Positions 11,101 through 19,060 of a DNA stretch of 64,000 nt are shown here, in pieces (position 1 is the stretch's first letter; each line of letters begins with the position of its first letter). The position numbers were made by a program, and so were the translations under genes. The stretch comes from Strigamia acuminata (lineage: Eukaryota > Arthropoda > Chilopoda > Geophilomorpha > Linotaeniidae). The stretch is from the NCBI GenBank assembly GCA_949358305.1, contig OX442314.1, forward strand, positions 43,100,581-43,164,580, given 5' to 3'. Under the pieces are notes generated by a model that searched no databases, had not been told where the DNA came from, and was given only the letters and a program-made list of their open reading frames with translations.

Positions 11101-13274
11101 AGGTTAGTCGGCACCGGGTATTTTTGGATAGCGTCAGTTTTCTTCGGGTTGGGTCGGATAATTCCCTCTTCAACGATATGGCCAAGAACCTCAAGGCTCC
11201 TCTTACACAATTCAGTCTTCCCGGCGTTCATGGTAAAACCGGCGTTGTCGAGGAGCGAGAGCACCTTTTGCAGGTGAACAACATGCTCCTCGAAGGTCTT
11301 ACTAAAGACAATAATATCGTCAATATAGACAAAGACGAATTTGTAGAGGTGTTCAGCCAATGTAAGATTCATGGCGCGTTGCAGGGTGGCCGGCCCGTTG
11401 ATAGGACCGAAGGGCATACGCGTATATTCGTAGAGTCCCCTGTGGGTGACAAACGCGAGATATCGTTCATCTCCAGGTCGGACTCCTATTTGATGGAACG
11501 CTTCCCTTCCGTCGATTATGGAAAACCATTTTGCTCCACCAAGATACGCAAAGATGTTGTCGATATCTGGGAGAGGATAGACGTCAGGCAAAGTTTGGGC
11601 ATTTATCGGCCTAAAGTCCATAGCGCAGCGCCAGCGCCCGTCCTTCTTCGGGACCACAACCGGCGCTACAGCGCAGTCACTTTTGGAGCGTCTTATTACT
11701 CCTTGTGCCATTTTTTGGTCTATATAAGCGTCGATAATGTCCTTTTTTGCCGGATTCACCGGACGAACCGGAACATGAATCGGCCTAAAGTCGGGCTTCA
11801 AATTCACCTCAAATTGCGTATTATTGCAGAGCCCCAGCTCCTCACGAAAGATGTGAGCAACTGGTTTCAACGCAGCCATTAGATGAGTTATGCGTTTTGG
11901 CTCCAACTGATTACACAATTGGTCGTAGACCCAAGTGAGCTTGGTCGGGTCCCTATTCGGGATATATTGCACAAAATTAATATCATGCTGCCTAGGAGTA
12001 CTCTCAACACCTTCTGTTATAGGGAAAGTAGGAGGAGTCTCCACGTCGCCCACGCCGCCCCCCGCCACGGGAGAAGCCGTAAGGGCCACCGAAGGGCTTC
12101 GAGAAGCCATCTTCACCCTCGCCTTGCGCAATTTAACTGCCCGACGCAGTTGGCTCAAACACATGGTCCGTTTTCCAGGTTTACGCGTTATTCGCACGAT
12201 ACTCTTGCGTGCCTTTTCACGCCTCCTGGGGGACCAAATGAATGTCCATTGTTGAGAGTCGGGGTTCCTTCGAGCCAAAACAACCTTCACAATGTGGGGA
12301 TTGTCCGAATACGGAGGCTCAAACAACTCCTTTTCAAATTCACGCTTGCTCAGGAAAACGCAATTCACTTCACCAATCGGCGGCTTAGCCACGGGCTCCT
12401 CCCTTTCAACTGGAGGAGTGTCCTCGTCCGGCTTCACCTCCTGCTTAACCGAGCTAATGGGTTCCGCTGGATTTTCCGGTAATTTAACCGGCGGATTCCT
12501 CATTCCCGGCAAGTTGTACAGAGGCGGGCCTCGGACGCAAACTCCCTCCGGCAACGAGGGTTGTTCCTTGGTCAGAGGGAAAAGGACCACTGGATCGGAG
12601 GCTCGGGCTTGCTCCTCATTCAGGAAGGGGTGACGCGTTCCATCTCCCAGGAGAAACCAATAGTTATTGCCGTGATCTACGCATAAACCAACGGCCTTAC
12701 AGAAGTCCAGCCCCAGGAGGAGTTCCTGCGACCCCTGCGCAATGATGAGACAAGTGAAGCAAACTACCGCCAAGGGAGCTCGGACGGCAATTTGCACACA
12801 ACCAATGACGCGTTCAATTTGATTTGACGCGGTCCGAATTGTCTCGTCCATTGGGACCATCTCCACTCCAATTTCCTTGGAAAGCCTTTTGAACAGCGGC
12901 ATAGTCATTATACATGTCTGCGCTCCGCTATCCATTAGGGCTATAAACTCGATGTTCACCCAAGCTATCTTAACGAAGGGCGCATCGCGGCGACAACGGT
13001 CCTGCAACCCGATTATCAGCTTCGGTTCTTTGGAAGCCAAGAACTCGGGTGGCGACAACATGATAAAATTTGTCATTTTTGGAGGGGCACCAGCCACAAC
13101 AGTAGCATCAACTTCTGCTGGTTTGGGTGGCTCGATCCAATCACTTGGGCCACCTGTAGAAGCAGCCAACGACCGATTTACTTGCGTTTCGGGTCCGCCG
13201 CCTTCTCGGACGGGTTGGTCGACGGACCCAGGTCGTTTCCCGGAAACTGCCAGGGCTTGAAGCAATGGGGACAT
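8148..13274 (-). CDS. pol: Pol polyprotein: protease, RT, RNase H, AT-hooks, integrase
   Basis: The open frame has 1708 codons from its first ATG, but it is probably expressed by -1 frameshifting from gag. Retropepsin active site DSGA lies at about residue 115. Reverse transcriptase has YIDD at about 650. RNase H has the TDAS motif near 798. Integrase starts with an HHCC zinc domain near 1290-1330, followed by a DDE core (D near 1363, SDN near 1421, catalytic E near 1458) and a GPY-like C-terminal module. Between RNase H and integrase, residues about 1003-1125 hold five AT-hook cores (GRPRKH, GRPKK) separated by Ser/Glu/Asp-rich linkers, which is unusual. No chromodomain is visible. There are no internal stops, so the gene looks functional. 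It overlaps gag by 97 nt. Confidence 0.95.
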   Translation of the reverse strand: MSPLLQALAVSGKRPGSVDQPVREGGGPETQVNRSLAASTGGPSDWIEPPKPAEVDATVVAGAPPKMTNFIMLSPPEFLASKEPKLIIGLQDRCRRDAPFVKIAWVNIEFIALMDSGAQTCIMTMPLFKRLSKEIGVEMVPMDETIRTASNQIERVIGCVQIAVRAPLAVVCFTCLIIAQGSQELLLGLDFCKAVGLCVDHGNNYWFLLGDGTRHPFLNEEQARASDPVVLFPLTKEQPSLPEGVCVRGPPLYNLPGMRNPPVKLPENPAEPISSVKQEVKPDEDTPPVEREEPVAKPPIGEVNCVFLSKREFEKELFEPPYSDNPHIVKVVLARRNPDSQQWTFIWSPRRREKARKSIVRITRKPGKRTMCLSQLRRAVKLRKARVKMASRSPSVALTASPVAGGGVGDVETPPTFPITEGVESTPRQHDINFVQYIPNRDPTKLTWVYDQLCNQLEPKRITHLMAALKPVAHIFREELGLCNNTQFEVNLKPDFRPIHVPVRPVNPAKKDIIDAYIDQKMAQGVIRRSKSDCAVAPVVVPKKDGRWRCAMDFRPINAQTLPDVYPLPDIDNIFAYLGGAKWFSIIDGREAFHQIGVRPGDERYLAFVTHRGLYEYTRMPFGPINGPATLQRAMNLTLAEHLYKFVFVYIDDIIVFSKTFEEHVVHLQKVLSLLDNAGFTMNAGKTELCKRSLEVLGHIVEEGIIRPNPKKTDAIQKYPVPTNLKELQRFKGMVGYYASFFPGYSKTCEVFRVLMRKNAPWVWKPEHQAAFEYLKNQISLSTLHRNFPDWTKPYILQTDASYSGLGAVLMQINNDGVRVPIAFASRALNKAEKNYMTTEIECLAAVWAVKRFRAYLELMDFYLESDHKSLLWLFTQREPKGRLARWILSLSEYRFTFLHCSGTKNRVADALSRAPVDPPIELEDEDCPALDDTCYCAFFDDYRDWPVPKMEELEDLMLFKPSNAKIVRAVTMRRQKRILLARLAGAALGSVDVGPVDNNPPKRRRGRPRKHPIAGGPTPVGATPVKRKRGRPRKHPVIQNPMFDGLVSDDEESVAASLPAGDPPAKRKRGRPRKHPIIEDPVEQLISEDEESSAVSLPGDVPVKRKRGRPKKVVEKRPVGRPKKAPIIFDRASDSEGSEMSLLSGEPPGDTDSDEFRIPDLPLDLGPATQTRRQLASPTPSVDPELSQHSDHSSDGSFYSLPADHPTIEILPTQKAIKEAQNADEWSKGLISYLSSKSLPPDEEEAEKVKKQAIDMALYRGLLCKFPPTKIGQRAPTRRIYLPLPLRYKYFHCLHFPPTSGHLGIEKTMMRLKTRVFWPGMKKDVTEWIKVCEPCQRAKVERRLPYGEMETAKPRRLFRTIYIDYFGKKLKSTGGHCYAFVMVDAASRWVDVRLTERADVSTTIKQLKKFTNRWAYPKTVISDNAPTFRSAKFQARCAEMGMVNKYLSVYHPQGNLAERLNQSLKTCILAYIDEHTRWDRHIGSFILAINSAYQTSLKFSPYMMVTGQEARFPGDVDSDTDDGEPLPPDEAQFLHRYLLRVRGEAKKNLEAANLRHKKWYDRKRRPHAFKPGDWVTVKNRTLSSTDKQVSSGFQHRTEGVYLLHRLLGPNTVLLMDENGNISQPIHVADLRHWYQAPEPEPEVPDVASDPEDEESGLEMEDLSPADQVDISARVAEFQSEIRSICINFAKERCSRVKTSENTAEVVS

Positions 13275-15205
13275 AAAGCAATGCGTTTTTCAATATCACG
13301 CATATACCAACGATCCTTGCGATTTCGCACCCACTCAGCTCCGGGTGGTAACACTAAATTGGGAGGGCTAGCAGTGTTGGCAAAGGAATGGGCGGCATGG
13401 CCACACAATGCCACCGCGACACCCGGAGGAACCTTTGCTTCCGGGGCCTTTGCAGGGGCACCGATTACCCGTGTCGGCGCCGGAGGTTCACTCCTCAGGG
13501 ACTGCCCGACGACACTCTGCGCGTCACCATCCGCCATCGGATAGCCCAAAACCTCAGCCAACGCGACCAATTTTCTCTTGTCAAATTGGAGGCGTGGTGG
13601 AGGTTTCTCTGTCTTAGCCGGTTCCACTTTCCTAGTCTCCCCAACCCTAGCTTTCCTAGGTTTGGGTTCGGGAGCGGGAACTAGGCCTTTTCGAACTCCT
13701 TTTTCGTCAAATCTACGGTGTTGAAGGGCACGCATCTTCAACTCACGATCCGCCACCTGTCCCAGATCTATCGCCCGCGACATGGAATGCACGCCATAGC
13801 GGACCATCGTATCGGTGATCTGCGGCTGCAGCCAATGCTGAGCCAAATTCCACTGCTGCCGATCCCCTAGCACACCTGTCAGTTCAAGGTAACGACTCAT
13901 TTCACACAGAAACTCTGCCGTATCCTCTCCAACTTCCTGACACGCATCTTGTAAGAAGACCGCCGCGTCAGCCTCAGACAGGGAATACACCTTGCGGAAG
14001 CGCACGACAAATTCACTCCATGTTTTGGGTTTATGACGCAAGCGCAGGAACCAATTTAACGGTTTCCCACCCAAGGCCAAAGGAATAAACAAGTCGATGT
14101 ACGCCTCCTCCGACACGCGTGACATAACAAAATGTGCACGCAGTTTTGCCAGGAATCGCTCAACAGCATTATAAGATAGGTCCGTCTCATCAAACTTCGG
14201 CACACTCTCCGATTTCACATGCGACAAATCATACTGCGGCGGCGGGGCCGGTATGGGCGGATAAGTCCGCTGCCGGAAACGCGAATTGACTGAATTTCCG
14301 CGCGCAGCAGCTGCCCGATCGACACTTGCCGTCGAAGGAAGGCTGACAGCCGAGGATTTGGAACGAATTATGTCCCTCATAACCTCACTGTTGGCATACT
14401 CCGACGGAGCGTATCTTTGCGAGCCCGCTTGGGCTGTCACGTTCGATGGCCTCTCCCGCGGGGGCAGCGGAGGGTTTATATCATCCGGCGCTCCCCCTTC
14501 TCCTGCTAAACCTTGTCTGTCAAATTCACTTGGCGTCAGGATACGTGAGCGGACCGGTCTCGGCCCCTGATCCTGCCCAGGAGGAGGCCCGTCGCCAGGC
14601 AGAGTGTCATGAGGTCTCTGCTGAACAGGTGGAATAACCCCCTCCACGGGCTGCACGGTTAAAGCCACAATTTCCTCCCTAACTACATCCCTCATCCCCC
14701 CTAGAGTCTCATTCCTCCAATGTACCAATCTGCAGTCGATATTATGACTAAATTGTTCCATTGTTCGAACAACGCGTTCATTCAGCGCCAGCTCGGCTCG
14801 CTGTAAATAACGCAACCAATCTGGTTCACGTTGGACTTCCTCCCTAGCAACATTATCCTCCGGACTAGATCCCGGAGGAGCGGTGGGGTTTCTCGGCACC
14901 GGGGGAGTCAACACCGCTGACGCTGAAAAATCCACTCGAGACTCATGCAGAGACGAGGAGGTGTCGGGGCGATAGGAGCCATCTGTTGTGGAGGCCCCCA
15001 TCTCTGCAATTGCAGCACCCTCGTGTATTTGCGAGTAGGATGGCGGCCGACCATCCCCTGCCAAGGGAACGCCATGCACGGACTTGGGCCTTGGCTGCGA
15101 GTCAGACGGGCGCGGCGTACGTTCGTAAAGCCGCTCACCCGCCCGACGCAACCAGTCGGGCCACACACTTGTAGAGTCATCACCAAGATGACCTCCTTCC
15201 GCCAT
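13178..15205 (-). CDS. gag: Gag-like structural protein of the retrotransposon
   Basis: The 675-codon ORF follows the 5' LTR and primer site and precedes pol in the order expected for gag. The N-terminal half is Pro-, Ser- and Arg-rich. Residues about 330-480 (VPKFDETDLSYNAVERFL through the LNWF region) resemble the capsid-like core of Ty3/gypsy Gag (retrotrans_gag family). The C-terminus is basic and has CxxC/CxxH pairs (CGHAAH and CPHC) instead of a standard CCHC knuckle. The start ATG at 15205 has an in-frame acidic leader. The last codons contain the slippery site feeding pol. Assignment rests on position and general features. Confidence 0.85.
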   Translation of the reverse strand: MAEGGHLGDDSTSVWPDWLRRAGERLYERTPRPSDSQPRPKSVHGVPLAGDGRPPSYSQIHEGAAIAEMGASTTDGSYRPDTSSSLHESRVDFSASAVLTPPVPRNPTAPPGSSPEDNVAREEVQREPDWLRYLQRAELALNERVVRTMEQFSHNIDCRLVHWRNETLGGMRDVVREEIVALTVQPVEGVIPPVQQRPHDTLPGDGPPPGQDQGPRPVRSRILTPSEFDRQGLAGEGGAPDDINPPLPPRERPSNVTAQAGSQRYAPSEYANSEVMRDIIRSKSSAVSLPSTASVDRAAAARGNSVNSRFRQRTYPPIPAPPPQYDLSHVKSESVPKFDETDLSYNAVERFLAKLRAHFVMSRVSEEAYIDLFIPLALGGKPLNWFLRLRHKPKTWSEFVVRFRKVYSLSEADAAVFLQDACQEVGEDTAEFLCEMSRYLELTGVLGDRQQWNLAQHWLQPQITDTMVRYGVHSMSRAIDLGQVADRELKMRALQHRRFDEKGVRKGLVPAPEPKPRKARVGETRKVEPAKTEKPPPRLQFDKRKLVALAEVLGYPMADGDAQSVVGQSLRSEPPAPTRVIGAPAKAPEAKVPPGVAVALCGHAAHSFANTASPPNLVLPPGAEWVRNRKDRWYMRDIEKRIALCPHCFKPWQFPGNDLGPSTNPSEKAADPKRK
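13191..13241 (-). promoter_or_regulatory. Programmed -1 frameshift signal between gag and pol
   Basis: On the minus strand the heptamer GGGAAAC (13241-13235) lies in the gag frame as G GGA AAC, the canonical X XXY YYZ slippery form. Five bases downstream begins a perfect 7-bp stem, GGGTCCG (13229-13223) with CGGACCC (13197-13191). Pol is in the -1 frame relative to gag. The arrangement matches retroviral gag-pol frameshift sites; a pseudoknot is possible but not shown. Confidence 0.85.
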
Positions 15206-15363
15206 GATAGACAGAAACTATAGCAGTGACTCAAATGAATGATCTTACTGCTTAAAAAGTAGCGAATAACAACGCCACTTAAACCTTAATTTTTCCAAAG
15301 ATAATTGCCGCACCCACCGCAAAAGCAGTTTATATGGGCAGCAATTAGAAAAACTCGGAATAT

Positions 15364-15381
15364 TCCCGGGTTTCGGCACCA
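15364..15381 (-). other. Primer binding site complementary to tRNA-Phe
   Basis: The plus strand reads TCCCGGGTTTCGGCACCA, which equals the last 18 nt (with CCA) of typical metazoan tRNA-Phe, whose acceptor stem starts GCCGAAA. It ends two bases from the LTR. The minus strand therefore carries an 18-nt primer binding site in the standard place. Confidence 0.85.
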
Positions 15382-15383
15382 CG

Positions 15384-16888
15384 TGTAATGAATCGCGTTT
15401 CCCGAGCGGTTTGGGACGCGTTTGAAAGACGCCGCGATACAGAAAATCTTGGGAGCCTGGTCCTCGAGACCTGCCCAGCCGTGAGTGCGCGCCTTATGTC
15501 GGTAGCACACACTCCAGATCCCGATCTTTACACGAATATTTATTTTGGCCGGGTATTCCGAGCTACTAAAATGGGGGGACAGAATTTGCTTAGCGGTCAC
15601 CAGAGTCAAGACCCAACGCGCGTCCCGCAACGTATCGTGCAGATCACAAGATCACACGAAGTTAAACGAAACACGTAACGTCCCGACTCACAAGCGTCCG
15701 CCTCGCTGTCGAAGTGAAGCGTGAAATGCGTGCTAACGCGTGCGTAACTGGCCTGCACGGTCACTCAAATCCCTAACTACAGTCCGTGCACGGTATCTTG
15801 ATGCTAAATTCGTACTGCGCATCCCATTATTGCGCAGACGATTTTCTAATTCCAGTTGTTATGTGGCAGTATTAAGCCTAATATTAGGCCTAATAATGCG
15901 AAAATAAGGTAAATAAACAAAAATATTTTGGTACTACGTTGTAAATTACTTTTAATTATGAGTTTATTGTCGTTTATTTACTTTATTTTATTTTATTTTA
16001 ACTTTATTAGGCCTATTATTAGGCTTAATACTGCTAAATAACAACTGGAATTAGAAAATCGTCTGCGCAGAATGGGATGCGCAGTACGAATTTAGCATCA
16101 AGATACCGTGCACGGACTATAAACCTCGCACAAGTGCTTAATTAAGCTAAAGCCCGTAGTGGGCGGCGAAACTAAGCTACGCGCCGAATGCATGAAATAA
16201 ATAGACACAAAGACTTCAGTTTGAAAGCCAAACAAACTTATCCTGCCTAAATAGCGACGCGTCACGGCGCTTAAAACGATACGAAAAGAAGCGGAAAAAC
16301 AACAGGTTCAAATGGGTAAAACTGTGAGTTAACACTAATAAAGATGAGATGAAAACCTAGAGTCATGTCTCAGAACTACTAGGTGAAAACAAAGCAGCAA
16401 GTGAGCTTTGTGAAGTGAGCTAAGACTCTGCCATGAGCACTGGCTCCAAAGAGCACCTACGCGTTCGGGATACAGAGCTTAACCGAGGAAAAAAGGGAAA
16501 AATAGGGTGAAAGGTAAACTTGGACTCATCCAAGCTCAACCAATCACGGAAGAGTCAAGAGCCAATCAGTACAGTCGGTGCATACTAAGTGTATGACTAA
16601 CGTCGACGCGTACTGACCAGAATAGAAATGCAAATGAGTTCGCATCAAAACAATAAACAGAAATAGAAAAACTAGGAAGAGATAAGAGAGAAGTGAGAGA
16701 AAGAGAAGAAAGTTAGGAATGAGTAAGGGATAAGAAAGGAAGAAATGAGGGAAAAATGAGGAGAATTCGGCTAAACGTAAGACAGAATGTAAACAATACA
16801 AGGTAGGAACACAATTAGGGTTTATTAGAAACACAACACGGGGGAAACAATGCGTACTACTCGTACGCGTGAACACCGGACCGTGACA
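15384..16888 (-). repeat. 5' LTR of the Ty3/gypsy element, interrupted by a MITE
   Basis: This copy is 1505 bp instead of 1163 bp because of a 340-bp MITE plus a 2-bp TA duplication. Outside the insertion it matches the other LTR with one difference seen (G at 16610, which creates an extra ACGCGT). The GTCT target duplication follows at 16889-16892. Confidence 0.95.
15780..16119. mobile_element. Tc1/mariner-type MITE inside the 5' LTR
   Basis: Long terminal inverted repeats begin YAGTCCGTGCACGGTATCTT and extend for most of each half. The element is flanked by a TA duplication (15778-15779 and 16120-16121), and the empty site is visible in the other LTR. There is no coding capacity. A degenerate relative lies at 19712-20202. 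Confidence 0.9.
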
Positions 16889-17012
16889 GTCTTATAATTT
16901 AAAACAATGCTTTATTGTCATCATATATAAACCTGTAAATAAATTTTCATGCCAAAATTTGACTTGCAACCAAGAAACCTGTAGTGGTCTCAAACTTTTT
17001 TCCACCACTGTA
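16889..17012. mobile_element. Right end of the split Tc1-like repeat
   Basis: It continues the repeat interrupted at 3204 and matches 39700-39795. It ends with the TIR CAGTGGTGGAAAAAAGTTTG in reverse complement (to 17010), followed by TA, as expected of Tc1-like elements. Confidence 0.65.
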
Positions 17013-17381
17013 CATGTGTAAACACATTTTAGGTATATCAATTGGTGAGAAGCTGTACTCTGTTCCGCTTAAGGCAAAAAATGTTCCTCTAGGAGAAAAA
17101 AGGAAACGGTGGCAGGCCGTCTAAGGCTAAAAAGGCACTTTTCGTGCAATAACTGCTCATTTTGGGGGGTAATTGAGTTATTTTGGATATTTCTGTTTAT
17201 GGGAATTCAGTTTTTAGGGGGCCCAAAATTGTATTTTGGGGGGCCAAGTAGATTTTCCTGATTGGTTTTATTTGGGGGCCCAAACATATTTTTTCGGGGG
17301 GGAACCGGTTAATTCAGGGGGGCCATTAATAGCAATCCAAAAAAAATTATTCCAAATAAAACCAACCATACCACACCACAC

Positions 17382-18386
17382 CTGTGTAATTTTACTCCAT
17401 TTTTCTGCAAATTTTCTCTTCCGCCTTGTTCCCGGTCCAACAGCACGACCGCATCGGTTACATTCAACCCGGCGCTTCTCAACATCTGAAAATTGATAAC
17501 ACTTAATGTGAATCCACGACTATTCATCGCGCGGCCAAGTCATCGCGCGGCCAAGTCATCGCGCGGCCAAGTCATCGCGCGGCCAAGTCATCGCGCGGCC
17601 AAGTCATCGCGACACAAAACGGTACTAATAATAACACTAATTCCTAAGAAGGACTAACAAGGGGGGGCTGCGCCCCCCTTGACCCCCCGCGAACCTAACC
17701 TTGCTGGTTTTTTGATGCAAACCACTTTTTTGAGCCGGCTTGTCGTGAGTTGGTCACGCGATGACTTGGCCGCGCGATGACTTGGCCGCGCGATGACTTG
17801 GCCGCGCGATGACTTGGCCGCGCGATGACTTGGCCGCGCGATGACTTGGCCGCGCGATGACTTGGCCGCGCGATGACTTGGCCGCGCGATGACTTGGCGC
17901 CGATGAATGGTCGTGCGATGAATGGTCGCGCGATGAATAGTCGCCGTACCCTGGAGTTTTGTTTGTTAGATTTATATTTATTCTCACTTGTACTGTGTCC
18001 AATGTGCTGCCCCCCGACGTTACCAGATCCTCAATTACGAGACAAGTGTCTCCGACGGTAAACACACCTTCGATTAATTTTTTCGTCCCGTATTTTTTCT
18101 CCTCTTTCCTCCGCATCAGCATTGGCAATTTGCTTTTTAGACTCATACACTGAAAAATAATTTATTTATTACATTTTAAGTTAAAATTGTATTGTTAGTC
18201 CGTACTGTTGCAATTGGGAGTGCAGTGTAAGGGACGCCACAAATATTTTGACAGACTATTTTTCGAAATCGAGATGAATAGATTGGAGATTTGTTCCTGT
18301 AAAAGCAGTTTTAAGAAATTAGAAACACGACTGGAAAATGTTAACATTTTTTTACTTACCAGCAATTCAGGATCTCACAGAGGGAG
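17382..18386 (-). pseudogene. UMPS: UMP synthase OPRT-domain remnant
   Basis: Four minus-strand exon-like blocks with splice signals resemble the orotate phosphoribosyltransferase half of UMP synthase (orotate to OMP in pyrimidine synthesis): 18386-18360, 18296-18206, 18149-17988 and 17485-17382. Recognisable motifs are [23 protein letters not shown], the PRPP loop [10 protein letters not shown] and [10 protein letters not shown]. Against function: the first block has LNCW where the family has LKSG; about 25-30 residues expected between SPIY and CGVPY are missing; the early N-terminus is not found; and no OMP decarboxylase exon is visible downstream before or beyond the retrotransposon. The intron between the last two blocks holds a palindromic repeat. 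A diverged functional gene is not excluded. Confidence 0.65.
17518..17943. repeat. Palindromic element with arrays of a 16-bp word
   Basis: The left arm has about five copies of TCATCGCGCGGCCAAG, and the right arm about nine copies of its reverse complement. The centre contains a G/C-rich palindrome (GGGGGGCTGCGCCCCCC). The outer ends are GACTATTCATCGC and GCGATGAATAGTC. A relative with more degenerate words lies at 46836-47213. It is located in a UMPS-relic intron. Confidence 0.75.
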
Positions 18387-18639
18387 CTGCAATGCACAAA
18401 GTTTGTTTCTAAAACGGGTTGAATGAAATGAAGCAAGATTGGTGGCGTCGACAGGTGGTAATTTTGAGAACTTCAATTTATAACATAAATGATGAAATGA
18501 TCAGTATAAAACAATTTTTCGTCTTTAAATCTTTTCTCCTTTCTTCAACTCATCATCCAATTTCCGAGAAACATTTCCACGCACAAACCAAAACACATTT
18601 TAATTAATAAAATCCTTATTGGAACGTTTTATTCCATCA

Positions 18640-18647
18640 TGACGTCA
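18640..18647. promoter_or_regulatory. CRE palindrome TGACGTCA
   Basis: A perfect CREB/ATF-type site lies in the divergent region between the UMPS relic and SH2B. The same octamer sits just upstream of RBM8A and of its duplicated scrap. Function is inferred only from the match. Confidence 0.4.
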
Positions 18648-19060
18648 TTTCATCTACGGTTACTATGGTTACAAAACAACAGCGAACATCTTTAATCATC
18701 TCTCGTATCCACGTTCCACGAAAACAACACCGAAATCAAATAAAATTCCAAAACAGCCGTCCAACGTCAACGAAACCCCACCTTTTGACATTTCTAAATG
18801 CCAAACGACTCAAACCCCGAATTATTACCAGCCCCTACCATCGGAATGCTATAGAAAAAAAAATCAACCAATAGTAGATCACTATGTCATCGCTTATTTC
18901 AATGCGCCATCTGTGATCAATTTCCCCCTCGAAAACCCCTTAAACATCGCAAATGGCAGCTGAAACGGCCGTTCGCCACCACTCGCGCCCGACCCTAACA
19001 ACAATCCGCACCACACCGACGATCCGCACGCGCCAAAGGTAAAATGCCGCGCCCGATCTA

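Larger units (their letters stand above)
3205..16888 (-). mobile_element. Ty3/gypsy-class LTR retrotransposon, nearly intact
   Basis: This complete element is transcribed on the minus strand. It has two LTRs beginning TGTCAC and ending ATTACA in sense orientation, flanked by a 4-bp target duplication GTCT (3201-3204 and 16889-16892). In sense order it contains a primer binding site, gag (15205-13178), a -1 frameshift, pol (13274-8148), about 1.4 kb without a clear ORF, a third ORF (6779-4998) and the 3' LTR. The order RT, RNase H, integrase places it in the Ty3/gypsy (Metaviridae) lineage. Apart from a later MITE insertion, I found one base difference between the LTRs (4089 versus 16610), so the insertion is recent. 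ACGCGT is hugely over-represented throughout. Confidence 0.95.

Noticed and set aside
17525-17900. Regularly repeated 16-mers resembling a CRISPR array
   Set aside because: Repeats are directly contiguous without spacers and mirrored around a centre; the host is an animal.
17754-17987. Minus-strand frame with repeated [16 protein letters not shown]
   Set aside because: It is read-through of the UMPS-relic exon into the 16-bp tandem repeat beyond the GTGAGA donor.
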